Of a stretch of DNA of 20,639 bases, positions 1-8,276 are shown piece by piece. Source of the stretch: CAZBUK01 sp964495085 (GTDB taxonomy: Bacteria; Bacteroidota; Ignavibacteria; T3Sed10-11); assembly GCA_964495085.1 (NCBI GenBank), contig CAZBUK010000074.1, positions 1-20,639 on the forward strand, read 5' to 3'. The position numbers were made by a program, and so were the translations under genes. The notes under the pieces are model-generated. The model did no database searches. It was not told where the DNA came from and was given only the letters and a program-made list of their open reading frames with translations. Position 1 is the first letter of the stretch; each line of letters begins with the position of its first letter.

Positions 1-50
1 ATTTCGGCTTGGTGGACCTGAATCATTCAAAATTCTTTATATTTTATTTT
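1..50. repeat. Left copy of a 50-bp perfect inverted repeat
   Basis: Bases 1-50 (beginning atttcggctt, ending attttatttt) are the exact reverse complement of 20515-20564. Beyond the perfect part, 8 of the next 11 bases also match (51-61 against 20504-20514), so the similarity fades gradually, as in a natural dispersed repeat. The first base of the window is the outer edge of the match. The repeat could therefore continue off the left end, as an assembly break at a repeat would explain. There is no gene inside the copy. It does not look like a known insertion-sequence end. Confidence 0.95.
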
Positions 51-212
51 GGACGAATGTGGATTATAGTCTTAAAACTATCATTAATTTTAGTTATTGG
101 GTTAAGCAAAACATACTTTGCGTAGAATAAATTCTAAATCCGAATCTCGAAATTAGATATTGTTCTTTTCCCCTTTTCCAGCTGTTTAAGATACGTCGGA
201 GCTGCGTAGGGA
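51..212. other. AT-rich intergenic stretch without a recognised gene
   Basis: This stretch lies downstream of the AHSA1 gene stop. It is clearly AT-rich compared with the genes around it. I see no open reading frame of note, no tRNA-like fold and no convincing hairpin followed by a T-run. Confidence 0.5.
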
Positions 213-710
213 TCAATTGTCGGCATAACCCTGCCACCAGCTTCGGTGGGGATTGTGATTCCTGAGATCCGCGTTGAAATCAACCGCGGCCTTCATCGAC
301 ATGAGAACCGATACCCATCCCGCGATGATCTCTATTCTCTCGTGCGGCGGATAGTCGGTGCAGGTCATCTCAAGATCGGTACCTGTACCGCTGGAATCGG
401 ATTCCAGATTGAACCGCACCTTCATATTGAAATATTCAGTAGTGAATGTTTTATTCTGGATCCGTTCAAGAATCCTGCCTTTCGATGCAAGTCCGCCGGG
501 AACGATGAAATGTATGACGCCGTTTTCTTCGTCGGCAGATTCCGCCCAATACCCTCTTCTGCCTTCCGGCGAAGCAAGCGCAAGGTAGACATCGGCGGGA
601 GATGATCGAAAATGGATCTTCCATCTGATTGTTTCGGAGTCCGGTTGAAACGTTGAACTTTCATGGGGTACGGACGAGGCGGGGCCCGGATTTTTTGATT
701 CTTTTTTCAC
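213..710 (-). CDS. AHSA1/SRPBCC-domain protein
   Basis: This is a 165-residue protein of the START/SRPBCC superfamily, AHSA1 (Hsp90 ATPase activator homologue, PF08327) group. These proteins form a helix-grip cavity for hydrophobic ligands, and the exact role in bacteria is usually unknown. The domain runs from about residue 25 (IRWKIHFRSSPADVYLALAS) through the SEGRRGYW-like segment to a long C-terminal helix (GWVSVLMSMKAAVDFNADLR). I chose the GTG start at 710 because AAGGGAGG lies about five bases before it. A longer reading from GTG 764 adds 18 residues with no such signal. It follows the ArsR-type regulator by 93 bp on the same strand. ArsR plus AHSA1 is a recurrent pair in which the regulator is thought to control the partner. 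No signal peptide or membrane segment is seen, so it is probably cytoplasmic. Confidence 0.85.
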   Translation of the reverse strand: MKKESKNPGPASSVPHESSTFQPDSETIRWKIHFRSSPADVYLALASPEGRRGYWAESADEENGVIHFIVPGGLASKGRILERIQNKTFTTEYFNMKVRFNLESDSSGTGTDLEMTCTDYPPHERIEIIAGWVSVLMSMKAAVDFNADLRNHNPHRSWWQGYADN

Positions 711-803
711 TCGATCCTCCCTTATGACACGGAAAATGCGGGTATGTCCCGCGGTATAAATCACTTTATTTCACATAAGCCGATCGGACGCTGCCGTACA
801 CAG

Positions 804-1136
804 CTACTCGGTATCATGTGCCAGCAACACCTCCAGCGAAGCGAGTTTTTGATTCCAGAAACGCTCGTAGAACCGGAGCCATTCGGTTGCTTTAGATAAT
901 TTCTTAGGATTTAACCGGCAGATATGCCGGCGGCCCTCGATGTTCCGATTAATGAGTCCCGCCTGCTCCAATACTTTTATATGCTTCGATGCCGCTGCGA
1001 GCGACATATCGTACCGCCCGGCGAGATCGCTTACCGTACGGTCACGTGCGGCGAGCTGTCTGAGCATCCCCCTCCGCGTCGGATCGGCAAGCGCGTGAAA
1101 TACCGCGTCGAGTTGTCGTATGTGATTGTTAACCAT
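804..1136 (-). CDS. ArsR-family winged-helix transcriptional regulator
   Basis: This is a 110-residue DNA-binding repressor of the ArsR/SmtB type, SdpR-like branch. The family signature is plain: an N-terminal FHALADPTRRGMLRQLA segment (about residues 13-29), then the recognition helix region MSLAAASKHIKVLEQAGLI (about 43-61) and the wing around NIEGRRHICRL. The cysteine metal-binding motif of metal-sensing ArsR proteins (ELCVCDL) is absent, so metal sensing is unlikely. The start is ATG 1136, not the longer frame from 1172: the family normally begins just before this point, and a good promoter (TTGACT-17-TATATT) occupies the extra stretch. The mRNA would then begin at or next to the ATG. The start codon lies inside an operator-like repeat, implying tight autorepression. 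The AHSA1 gene follows and is probably co-transcribed. Confidence 0.92.
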   Translation of the reverse strand: MVNNHIRQLDAVFHALADPTRRGMLRQLAARDRTVSDLAGRYDMSLAAASKHIKVLEQAGLINRNIEGRRHICRLNPKKLSKATEWLRFYERFWNQKLASLEVLLAHDTE

Positions 1137-1190
1137 GTGGTTGAATATAATATGCGAACATGTAAAAGTCAACCGATCGGTTGAATATTA
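1131..1190. promoter_or_regulatory. Twin operator-like repeats at the arsR start
   Basis: Two 20-bp near-direct repeats, 40 bp apart, read aacc-NNNN-ggttgaatat at 1131-1150 and 1171-1190. The distal one contains a perfect 14-bp palindrome (caaccgatcggttg, 1170-1183). The proximal one is an imperfect version (aaccatgtggtt) that contains the arsR start codon. Forty bases is close to four helical turns, so dimers at the two sites would lie on the same DNA face. The distal site covers the -35 element and the proximal site covers the transcription and translation start. The likely ligand is the ArsR-type protein itself; this is inferred, not shown. Confidence 0.75.
1144..1172 (-). promoter_or_regulatory. 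Sigma-70-like promoter of arsR, leaderless
   Basis: On the minus strand TTGACT (1172-1167) is followed by a 17-base spacer and TATATT (1149-1144). Only seven bases separate the -10 element from the ATG at 1136. Transcription should therefore begin at about the start codon and give a leaderless mRNA. This agrees with the absence of a Shine-Dalgarno sequence. Confidence 0.7.
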
Positions 1191-1302
1191 TTTTTGTGGG
1201 GAGGATGCGGATACAACTCCCGAGACGGACGGCGGGGAGCTTCTGTCTGCGGTTGGATAAAGCACGGGAAACGGGGAAAATGAAGAGCGACGCAGTTCGC
1301 GT

Positions 1303-2196
1303 TTACGGCCCGGGCTGAACATAGATATCGGTGCTTATTCCGGCCATGCTGCCGAACAAACCGATACCTCCTTCGACACGGTAGATCACATTTTCTATTT
1401 CGCCCGGCGATTGAGTTGATCCTCCCAGTTGTACGTCCGCCGAGCGGTAGAAATCGTAGATGTTATCATCGATCGCATAGGCCGATATCCGGTTCGGGCC
1501 CAGGTAAGCGATCATGAGCCAGGGGAGCCGGATGTTGATCGTGTTATCGTCGTTGATCTCGTAGTTTCCTTCATGGATTCCCGGCGACGATATGAGCTGG
1601 AAGCTCTCGCCGCCGAAATCCTCGGCGAACTCGTTCCGATACAGCGGCGTGAGCGGATAGTTGGCCGTATCAAGCGCCTCGGTGGTGAAAACGTAGATAT
1701 TCTGACGTCCCGGATACACTCCGCGGGTTATATTTATTTCGAACTGCATCGGTCCCTGAAAACGGAGCGTATCGGTATTCAGGTGAACGATCTCGAACCG
1801 CTGCGGCACGTATGTCTGCGACGTAATGAATGCATCAGGATCGGGAAGACCGGATACTTCCAATGCATAGCGCGTTCCCGGTTTCACCGTCTCTTCGGTC
1901 GAAACGGGCACGTATACGCCGGGCTGAATGTCCTGTTGATAGACTATTGCGGCGATTTTCGTCCCCGATTCATTCAGCTCAAATACGCGTACGGCAGCGC
2001 CGTCGACCGCTCGGTCTCCGAAATCGTATCGTTCGCCGATTCGCGCAGTCGTTGAAATCCGAATCTGCGGAAACGTTTTATCGGCGACGAGAAATCCCTC
2101 CACCACGTATAGTTCGTTGTAATCGTCCTGTTTGTAGACGTCGAGATCGCACGCGGCGAAGAGCAGCAACGGAAATATCCAAAAAATGTATTTCAT
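1303..2196 (-). CDS. DUF4249-family lipoprotein
   Basis: This 297-residue predicted outer-membrane or periplasmic lipoprotein has a short hydrophobic signal (MKYIFWIFPLLLFAAC) with the lipidated cysteine at residue 16. The rest resembles DUF4249 (PF14054): an N-terminal YNELYVVEGFL strand, then alternating beta-rich segments, ending near IENVIYRVEGGIGLFGSM. DUF4249 proteins are found almost only in Bacteroidota and relatives, next to TonB-dependent receptors. They are thought to serve as surface or periplasmic partners, although no substrate is established. The gene starts 6 bp after the receptor stop and belongs to its operon. No clear Shine-Dalgarno sequence is present, so it probably relies on translational coupling. 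Confidence 0.85.
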   Translation of the reverse strand: MKYIFWIFPLLLFAACDLDVYKQDDYNELYVVEGFLVADKTFPQIRISTTARIGERYDFGDRAVDGAAVRVFELNESGTKIAAIVYQQDIQPGVYVPVSTEETVKPGTRYALEVSGLPDPDAFITSQTYVPQRFEIVHLNTDTLRFQGPMQFEINITRGVYPGRQNIYVFTTEALDTANYPLTPLYRNEFAEDFGGESFQLISSPGIHEGNYEINDDNTINIRLPWLMIAYLGPNRISAYAIDDNIYDFYRSADVQLGGSTQSPGEIENVIYRVEGGIGLFGSMAGISTDIYVQPGP

Positions 2197-2202
2197 GGTT
2201 TT

Positions 2203-4515
2203 CTAGAAAAATACCGTATATGTGATCGATGGCAGTATTGGTAACAGTTGCACGGCCTCCCGCTTCACGGGATTATCGTTAAAATCGAAGGAATAGAACC
2301 AGATATTCCTTCGCGAATACAGGTTAATGATCTGCAGTTGAAGCTCGCTGTCAGCGATGCCGAAGAATCTCCCCTGCCGCGAAAAGCTGATATCGAGCCG
2401 GTGGTACGAGGGGAGTCGTGAAGCGTTGACGTTGCCCACGATGATATAATCGCGCGGACCCGTCCGGAACGGATCGCCGATCACGGCGGCTCTTCCGAGC
2501 GGTTCGGTGTATGCCTGTCCCGTTGCATAATTAAATACGGCGGTCAGCAGCCAGCGCCGGGAGAGATTATAATTCAGTACGACATCCAGATCATGGATGC
2601 GGTCGTATTTCGGAGGATAATAATTATTCCTGTTAAATCCGGGGAACCGGCGTCTGGTGTTTCCCCATGTATAACCGAGGAATCCGTTCAGACGACCGGC
2701 GGTGCGTTCGAGCAGCACCTCGATCCCGTATGCGTAGCCGTCGCCGAATCGAAAGAGTTCTTCATATGCAAGTCCCGCGGCGTCCGGCAGACGCGGATCG
2801 AGCTCGAAGAGATCGTGCATCGTTCGATAATACCCCTCCGTCTCGAAATTCCAGTCGGGGGCAAACCGGTAGGTGAATCCCGCGCCGAACTGATCTCCCC
2901 AGGCGGGAGGAACGCCCTTATCGGTCGTGAGCCAAACGTCGAAGCCGGCAAATGCTTCGTTCGTTATCAACGTCAGGAACTGATGATACCTGCCGTACGC
3001 TCCCTGCAGGGTTATACTTTCGGTCAGGTCGTAGATGGCCGACGCACGCGGTTCGAAGCGGAAATAATCTCCCTTGGTAAAATAGTTGGCTCGAAATCCG
3101 AGCGTGAAGGTTAGATTATACAGCGGCTTCCATCTGTCCTGAATGAACGCCGTGGCGTATTCGGTTTCGATCCTCGATGACAACGTATGCAAGCCGTCGA
3201 ACTGGTCGTCAAGGCGGAGTATGAGATTCCCGGCCCAGAGACCTATCCGGAATGAATGCTGCTGGTTGGGTATCCAGTCGAGATCCGTCTTGACGGAGTA
3301 ATCGTAGACCCGGTTGTTTCTGACGAATTCGGTTCCCCCGAATTCGAAGAAAGGGCGATTGAAATAGTTGGAGCCCGTAACGGTGAGATTGGCGAACATC
3401 GATCTGCCGAGTATGCGCGTATAATTCGCGCTTACGGTGCGGTTCCCGTAGGTTAGATCGAATTCGAGATCGTTTCCGATCGGATAATTTAAATAATCAT
3501 GCCCGGCGTATACCGATAGACTCAATCGGTCATTGGGGCTTGCATCGTAATTGATCTTTGCGTTGATGTCGTAGAAATAGAAGCTCTCCGGTATGTCGTC
3601 GACCTGATTCTTGAGCGCGGCAAGCAGCGGTTCAATTGTCGAACGGCGGGCGGCGATCATGTAGGAACCGCTCCCGTAAGGTCCCTCGATAGAAGCCCTG
3701 CTCGAAAGCAATCCCAGACTGACGACTCCCTGCGTCCTGTTCCTGTTGCCGTCTTTATTGTAGATGTCGACGACCGATCCGAGTCTTCCTCCGTACTCGG
3801 CCGGATACCCTCCTTTGAATAATCTCACATCTTTGATCGCGTCCGGATTAAACGTGGAAAAGAATCCGAAGAAATGCGTAGGATTGTAAACCGTCGTTCT
3901 GTCAAGCAGGATGAGCGTCTGGTCCGGACTCCCGCCGCGGATATACAAGCCGGATGAAAAATCCGATGCCGATTTAATGCCGGGGAGTACCTGCAGCGAC
4001 CGGAATACGTCGGCCTGAAAAACGGCGGGCATTTGTTTGATGAGCTGCGTCGTCAGCTGCGTCGTACCGATGCGCGCAAGTTCCTCCTGAAATGCATCGG
4101 TTTCCACAACGAGTTCCTGGAGCATGAGTTCCGTCGGCACGAGTTCTACGTCGAGCCGAACGGTCTCACCGGGTCTTACGGTTATCTCGATCTGTCTTTC
4201 CGCATATCCGATAAAACTGTAGCGAACGGTATATTTTCCCGGGGGAATGCGGCTGACCATGTAGTATCCGGAAGTGTTGGTGCTCGATCCGAAGGTGGTG
4301 CCTATCAGGAAAACATTGGCGCCGAGAAGCGTTTCGCGGCTTGTGGCGTCGGTTACATATCCGGTTATATTCGCACGATCCTCGGCCGAACCAGCGCTGT
4401 CGTCGTCGGCAAGCGCCGTACCTATGTGTACGCTCATCGAGATGAGTATCGAAAGTACGACTGCGAGAATCGGGAATATTTTTTCGCGAATAGAATGATC
4501 GGTTTGTAGCTGCAT
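2203..4515 (-). CDS. TonB-dependent outer-membrane receptor with carboxypeptidase-regulatory-like domain
   Basis: This 770-residue receptor imports a large ligand across the outer membrane using TonB energy. In order it shows a signal peptide (about 1-36, hydrophobic core FPILAVVLSILISMS), a carboxypeptidase-regulatory-like beta-sandwich (about 48-130: NITGYVTDATSRETLLGANV ... GKYTVRYSFIGYAERQIEI) and a plug (about 140-260, with the LYIRGGSPDQTLILLDRT and GGYPAEYGGRLGSVVDI segments). A 22-strand-type barrel then ends in an aromatic residue (ITYTVFF), as outer-membrane insertion requires. The length and layout fit the receptors paired with DUF4249 lipoproteins, which follow here after 6 bp. 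No FecR anti-sigma or FecI-type sigma factor is adjacent. The ECF gene upstream is of another class, so control by it is not implied. The ligand cannot be told from the sequence. Confidence 0.93.
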   Translation of the reverse strand: MQLQTDHSIREKIFPILAVVLSILISMSVHIGTALADDDSAGSAEDRANITGYVTDATSRETLLGANVFLIGTTFGSSTNTSGYYMVSRIPPGKYTVRYSFIGYAERQIEITVRPGETVRLDVELVPTELMLQELVVETDAFQEELARIGTTQLTTQLIKQMPAVFQADVFRSLQVLPGIKSASDFSSGLYIRGGSPDQTLILLDRTTVYNPTHFFGFFSTFNPDAIKDVRLFKGGYPAEYGGRLGSVVDIYNKDGNRNRTQGVVSLGLLSSRASIEGPYGSGSYMIAARRSTIEPLLAALKNQVDDIPESFYFYDINAKINYDASPNDRLSLSVYAGHDYLNYPIGNDLEFDLTYGNRTVSANYTRILGRSMFANLTVTGSNYFNRPFFEFGGTEFVRNNRVYDYSVKTDLDWIPNQQHSFRIGLWAGNLILRLDDQFDGLHTLSSRIETEYATAFIQDRWKPLYNLTFTLGFRANYFTKGDYFRFEPRASAIYDLTESITLQGAYGRYHQFLTLITNEAFAGFDVWLTTDKGVPPAWGDQFGAGFTYRFAPDWNFETEGYYRTMHDLFELDPRLPDAAGLAYEELFRFGDGYAYGIEVLLERTAGRLNGFLGYTWGNTRRRFPGFNRNNYYPPKYDRIHDLDVVLNYNLSRRWLLTAVFNYATGQAYTEPLGRAAVIGDPFRTGPRDYIIVGNVNASRLPSYHRLDISFSRQGRFFGIADSELQLQIINLYSRRNIWFYSFDFNDNPVKREAVQLLPILPSITYTVFF

Positions 4516-4639
4516 AATAGTCAGGTATTTTTGATTTTCTTTTATAATACAGGAAATTACCGTCGGCAGGTCAGAAATGATTTCCCTACACCCTTCCGAA
4601 TAAGCTTACAACGTATACGAAAAAGAAGTGTTGAAGTTG

Positions 4640-4667
4640 CGTTTTTTGAGGGTTTTCCGAAAAAACG
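4640..4667 (-). terminator. Possible weak terminator after the sigma factor gene
   Basis: An 8-bp perfect stem (cgtttttt at 4640-4647 and aaaaaacg at 4660-4667) with a 12-base loop lies just downstream of the sigma-factor stop, in the 160-bp gap before the TonB receptor gene. The stem is nearly all A-T and no separate T-run follows, so termination efficiency is doubtful. Confidence 0.25.
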
Positions 4668-4675
4668 TCGGATAA

Positions 4676-5959
4676 TTAAGTCTGAAGTTCCGCCAGACGT
4701 CTTTCGAGAAAGCGCCGCTCGCTCTCCTGCCGGGTCAAGCTGAGCGCCCGTTCATACGAACCTCGCGCCTCCTCTGTTCGACCCAGACGCCTGCATAAAT
4801 CTGCTCGTGCCGCATGCGCCAGATGATAGTCATGCAGTTCGCCGCGTTCGAGGATTTTATCGATTATCTCGAGGCCGGCCCGGGCTCCATCGCGCATCGC
4901 TACTGCGGCGGCACGGTTCAGTTCTACTACGACCGACGGCTCTATCCGGAAAAGTATATCATACAAGCCGACGATCTGGTTCCAGTCGGTGAGGGATGGA
5001 TCCCCCGCCTCCGCGTGTACCGCGGCTATCGCCGCCTGAATAGTATAAGGTCCGAACCTGCGGGAGGAGAGCGCGAGTTCGACGGAAGCGATTCCCTCGG
5101 CGATCAGACCCTTGTTCCAGAGCGAGCGGTTCTGATCGTCGAGTAGTATCAGGTCTCCGTCGGGTGTTGTCCGCGCCGGGCGCCGTGATTCATGGAGCAG
5201 CATTAACGCGAGGAGTCCCGTCACTTCAGGCTCCGGCATCAACTCCAGGATTAGTCTGCCCAAACGGATCGCTTCGCCGGAGAGATCGGTGCGTGTCAGC
5301 GACGATCCGGAGGAAGCGGAATACCCTTCGTTGAAAACCAGGTAGACGACGCGAAGCACGGTATCGAGCCTCCCGGGAAGATCGGTGTATCCCGGAACTT
5401 CGTACGGTATACGGGCGTCCCGGATTTTTCTCTTCGCGCGGACGATACGTTGTGCGATAGTCGAAGGAGTCGTGAGAAATGCACGGGCGATCTCTTCGGT
5501 GGTGAGTCCGCAAACTTCGCGGAGCGTGAGTGCAACCTGGGCGTCCGGAGTGATTGCCGGATGGCAGCATGTGAATATAAGCCTCAGCTCGTCGTCCTGC
5601 ATTCCCTCTTTATACGAATCCTGGCCGTCGTCGTCAGAGTCGAACCGGTCCGCGATCTCCGCCATATTTTCATTAAATCGCGCTCGCCTGCGTATGTTAT
5701 CGATTGCCTTGAACCTGCCGGCGGAGATGAGCCATGCACGCGGATTTGCAGGGATGCCGTCCCGCGGCCATTGTTCCATCGCAGCGGTGAATGCATCGTG
5801 CAGCGCTTCCTCGGCGAGATCGAAATCTCCGAGTAAACGAATAAGGGTGGCAAGCACGCGGCGGGAATCGGAGCGGTAGATCTCGTCGATGAGCCTGCGG
5901 ATATCGGGATGTTCTTCGTGTGAGGCGATACGCTGATGTGTCTCCGGATAGTTCGTCAA
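4676..5959 (-). CDS. ECF42-type RNA polymerase sigma factor with C-terminal TPR-like extension
   Basis: This 427-residue extracytoplasmic-function sigma factor is about twice the length of a simple ECF protein. Region 2 spans about residues 20-95 (LIRLLGDFDLAEEALHDAF, then NPRAWLISAGRFKAIDNIRR). A conserved linker (DDELRLIFTCCHPAI, about 122-136) leads to region 4 with its helix-turn-helix (about 137-178, LREVCGLTTEEIARAFLTT). The long C-terminal half begins with the hallmark VVYLVFNEGYSASSG (about 204-218), the DUF6596/TPR-like extension of the ECF42 group, which controls activity without a classical anti-sigma factor. The only usable start is TTG 5959: no ATG or GTG lies between it and the in-frame stop at 5993-5995, which is the stop of the preceding gene. 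ECF42 genes usually neighbour YCII/DGPF-domain genes; none is present here. It lies 33 bp after the metallophosphoesterase gene, probably in the same transcript. Confidence 0.9.
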   Translation of the reverse strand: MTNYPETHQRIASHEEHPDIRRLIDEIYRSDSRRVLATLIRLLGDFDLAEEALHDAFTAAMEQWPRDGIPANPRAWLISAGRFKAIDNIRRRARFNENMAEIADRFDSDDDGQDSYKEGMQDDELRLIFTCCHPAITPDAQVALTLREVCGLTTEEIARAFLTTPSTIAQRIVRAKRKIRDARIPYEVPGYTDLPGRLDTVLRVVYLVFNEGYSASSGSSLTRTDLSGEAIRLGRLILELMPEPEVTGLLALMLLHESRRPARTTPDGDLILLDDQNRSLWNKGLIAEGIASVELALSSRRFGPYTIQAAIAAVHAEAGDPSLTDWNQIVGLYDILFRIEPSVVVELNRAAAVAMRDGARAGLEIIDKILERGELHDYHLAHAARADLCRRLGRTEEARGSYERALSLTRQESERRFLERRLAELQT

Positions 5960-5992
5960 TCGAAATGCCGCTTCGTATCTATCATTTGAATA

Positions 5993-7207
5993 TTATGTTG
6001 TGCTGCCGGTTAGCGAAATAACGGTTATTTCCGATCTGGCGCCGAGCCGAACGGGCGGTCCGTAGTAACCGGTCCCCTGACTCACGTATATCCATGTGCC
6101 GTTATGAAAATGAAGTCCCTTGATATACGGCTGACCTATGGTCGCAACGAGATTCCATGGGAAAAACTGTCCGCCGTGCGTATGGCCGGAGACGATCAGG
6201 TCGATTCCGAGATCTTCCGACCGGTAGAGCGTTCTCGGCTGGTGAGCGAGAAGAATTTTTCTCATGTCCGGTGGAGCATGTTCGACTGCGGCTTTCGGAT
6301 CGGATGCATGTTCGTTCAAAAACTGCCCGCCCGAATAATCCGTAACGCCCGCGAGCACGATTGACGCGCCGTTTCGCCGGATAAGCCGGTGTTCGTTGAC
6401 GAGCACATCGAACCCGAGGCGATCGGCTTCGTTCATCCAGGGCTCAACTCCCGAATAATACTCGTGGTTTCCGGTCACAAAATATTTTCCGTATCCCGCA
6501 GCGAGGTCGCCCAGGGGCGCCACGTCGTTCCGGAGGTGCGATACCGAACCGTCGACAAGGTCGCCGGTAAACGCGATCAGGTCCGGCCTGAGGTCGTCGA
6601 CTTCTTTGACAATAGTTTCGATCCAGTTGCGTTTCACCGTTAATCCTGCGTGGATATCAGTAAGCTGGACGATTGTAAATCCCTCGAATTCCGCAGGCAG
6701 ATCGTATATCGGTACGGTTATTCGTACAATGCCCGGCCTTCGCCGGGCTTCGTATATCCCGTACCCGGTAAACGAACCGGCTAACATGAGGATTCCGAAG
6801 TTAGACGACTGGAGAATGAATTCTCTCCTTGCCGGATCGGATTGAGGAAGAGGGCTGTCGCTGAACATGGACCGTCCGAAGCGGTACAGCTTCTGTATTC
6901 CGCGCGTGCCGAGCCAGATTCCGTCGCGGATCAGGAGGAATGTGAAGACGAAAGAGATAAGTCCGAGCATGATATAAGTGAACCATGCGAATCGGTGGAC
7001 AAGACTCTCGCTGAACCTGAGGAGAACGACGGAGCCTACGGATAAAAAGAAAACGAAACCGAGTACTGTCCATGCGTTTCGTTTCCAGCGGGTCGAATTC
7101 TTCGCGGCAGGCAGCGGATTGATCAGCCGTTTCCCGATATACCAGAAGGCGAGTCCGGGCACGCCGATAACGATTGCTATCCAGATGATATACATTGCTG
7201 TGTTCAT
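5993..7207 (-). CDS. Membrane-anchored calcineurin-like metallophosphoesterase (YkuE-like)
   Basis: This 404-residue protein has a membrane-embedded N-terminal half and a phosphoesterase domain. Hydrophobic segments lie at about 5-27, 45-63, 72-94 and 132-152. The fourth is preceded by ARREFI (126-131), which resembles the twin-arginine motif that begins related secreted YkuE-type enzymes. The catalytic domain (about 160-400) has all di-metal motifs in order: D184-x-H186, GDLVDG (215-220), GNHE (246-249), H322 and GHTHGGQ (341-347). It should cleave a phosphomonoester or phosphodiester at the outer face of the inner membrane; in some relatives the substrates are lipid-linked, but here the substrate is unknown. 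The start at ATG 7207 has no Shine-Dalgarno sequence. The sigma factor gene follows. Confidence 0.9.
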   Translation of the reverse strand: MNTAMYIIWIAIVIGVPGLAFWYIGKRLINPLPAAKNSTRWKRNAWTVLGFVFFLSVGSVVLLRFSESLVHRFAWFTYIMLGLISFVFTFLLIRDGIWLGTRGIQKLYRFGRSMFSDSPLPQSDPARREFILQSSNFGILMLAGSFTGYGIYEARRRPGIVRITVPIYDLPAEFEGFTIVQLTDIHAGLTVKRNWIETIVKEVDDLRPDLIAFTGDLVDGSVSHLRNDVAPLGDLAAGYGKYFVTGNHEYYSGVEPWMNEADRLGFDVLVNEHRLIRRNGASIVLAGVTDYSGGQFLNEHASDPKAAVEHAPPDMRKILLAHQPRTLYRSEDLGIDLIVSGHTHGGQFFPWNLVATIGQPYIKGLHFHNGTWIYVSQGTGYYGPPVRLGARSEITVISLTGSTT

Positions 7208-7415
7208 AGTAATATATACTACGCGAATTCACCGAAATTTGTTCCGTGTTCACAACCAACCTCTTTGACCATGTCCGCTGGCTAAAGTTCGCACGTTTTC
7301 TATATGCGATCGAGAACACTTCCGCAGGATCAGGGGAGTCTGAATATTAAAAGGACCTGGACTCAGGTTATGAGGAGAAGAGGGGCAACATGTAATCGTA
7401 TAAGAAACGGGCCTT

Positions 7416-8147
7416 TCAGGGCTTGTTCGCGATGAACATTTCGCACATGCCGGGCCCGAGATCGGAAAGAACGAGGGGTACGATTTTCGTGCGGAAGCCG
7501 GCATCGGATAGCAGCCGAATCCAGTCCTCGCGGGAGAAGAGTCCCCCCGTATGCCTATCGTGCTCGACCCGTACCGAGCCGTCTTCTCCGCGCAGGAGGA
7601 AGGCGTAGTCGACCACGAAAGTATTGTCGGCGGGATCTGGATCCCACGTCCACTCCAGGTAGCGCATGGCCGTTTTATCGCCATCGCTTCCTCCATGATC
7701 CGTCGACGGCTTGAAGTTCTCTTTTATATGATCGGGTACGAAAAGAGCCGTACCTCCGGATCTGCAATGCTCGAATGCCGTCTCGATAACCAGCTGCAGG
7801 TCGCTCAAGCTCGCCATGTACGTGACAGCATCGTGTACGAACACACAATCGAACGTGCGGGGGATGCGGACGGTGCGCATGTCTCCTTCCACATGCTCGC
7901 ATTCCGGATTCAGAGTGCGGCTGATCTCAAGCATTCCCGGAGAACGGTCGACAAGAGTCAAACGAAACCTTTTTTTCAGAAACGAAGCGGTATTGCCGCC
8001 GCCGCTTCCGAGTTCAAGAATCGTCTCTGCATGACCCCGGCACTCTGCGAGGAAGGTTTGTTCGTATACAGACGCTTCTTCGGCATAATCGGACGGAGGT
8101 GAAAGCAACGGCCACCATGTCGAAAGTTCGTTGTAGAGCTTCAGCAT
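7416..8147 (-). CDS. Class I SAM-dependent methyltransferase
   Basis: This 243-residue Rossmann-fold methyltransferase has motif I at about 43-57 (ILELGSGGGNTASFL), the acidic ribose-binding residue in LTLVDRSPGML (63-73), EGDMRTVRI (87-95) and motif IV FDCVFVHDAVTYM (99-111). The C-terminal half (EWTWDPDPADNTFVVDYAFLLR ... THDRHTGGLFSR-like) resembles the DUF/methyltransferase-25 proteins that act on small molecules. I chose ATG 8147 because an AGGA motif stands seven bases upstream; an upstream TTG at 8165 would add six residues. The gene stands alone: over 100 bp separate it from the cyclase upstream and about 200 bp from the phosphoesterase downstream. The substrate is not recognisable. 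Confidence 0.88.
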   Translation of the reverse strand: MLKLYNELSTWWPLLSPPSDYAEEASVYEQTFLAECRGHAETILELGSGGGNTASFLKKRFRLTLVDRSPGMLEISRTLNPECEHVEGDMRTVRIPRTFDCVFVHDAVTYMASLSDLQLVIETAFEHCRSGGTALFVPDHIKENFKPSTDHGGSDGDKTAMRYLEWTWDPDPADNTFVVDYAFLLRGEDGSVRVEHDRHTGGLFSREDWIRLLSDAGFRTKIVPLVLSDLGPGMCEMFIANKP

Positions 8148-8276
8148 TATGTGTTCCTGATTCAACTTTTAGGGGTGAACGACGATAATGTATTTCGCGG
8201 ACGCTTTCAATATGAAACCTTGCATCGCTTGATATACCCGATGCGGTAATGCTCTTCGCTTACGTGGCATGCCGCT

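Noticed and set aside
1429..2055. Plus-strand 208-codon frame opposite the DUF4249 gene
   Set aside because: Shadow of the lipoprotein gene; no ribosome-binding site, biased composition, no domain.
2203..5959. Idea that the sigma factor and TonB receptor form a FecI/FecR-type signalling unit
   Set aside because: The sigma factor is of the ECF42 type with a C-terminal extension, no FecR-like gene is present, and the receptor's N-terminal domain is a carboxypeptidase-regulatory-like fold, not a secretin/TonB short N-terminal domain.
7416..8147. Idea that the methyltransferase is the missing BtaB
   Set aside because: It is on the other strand, 3 kb from the cluster with the amylase operon between, and nothing in its sequence points to lipid N-methylation.
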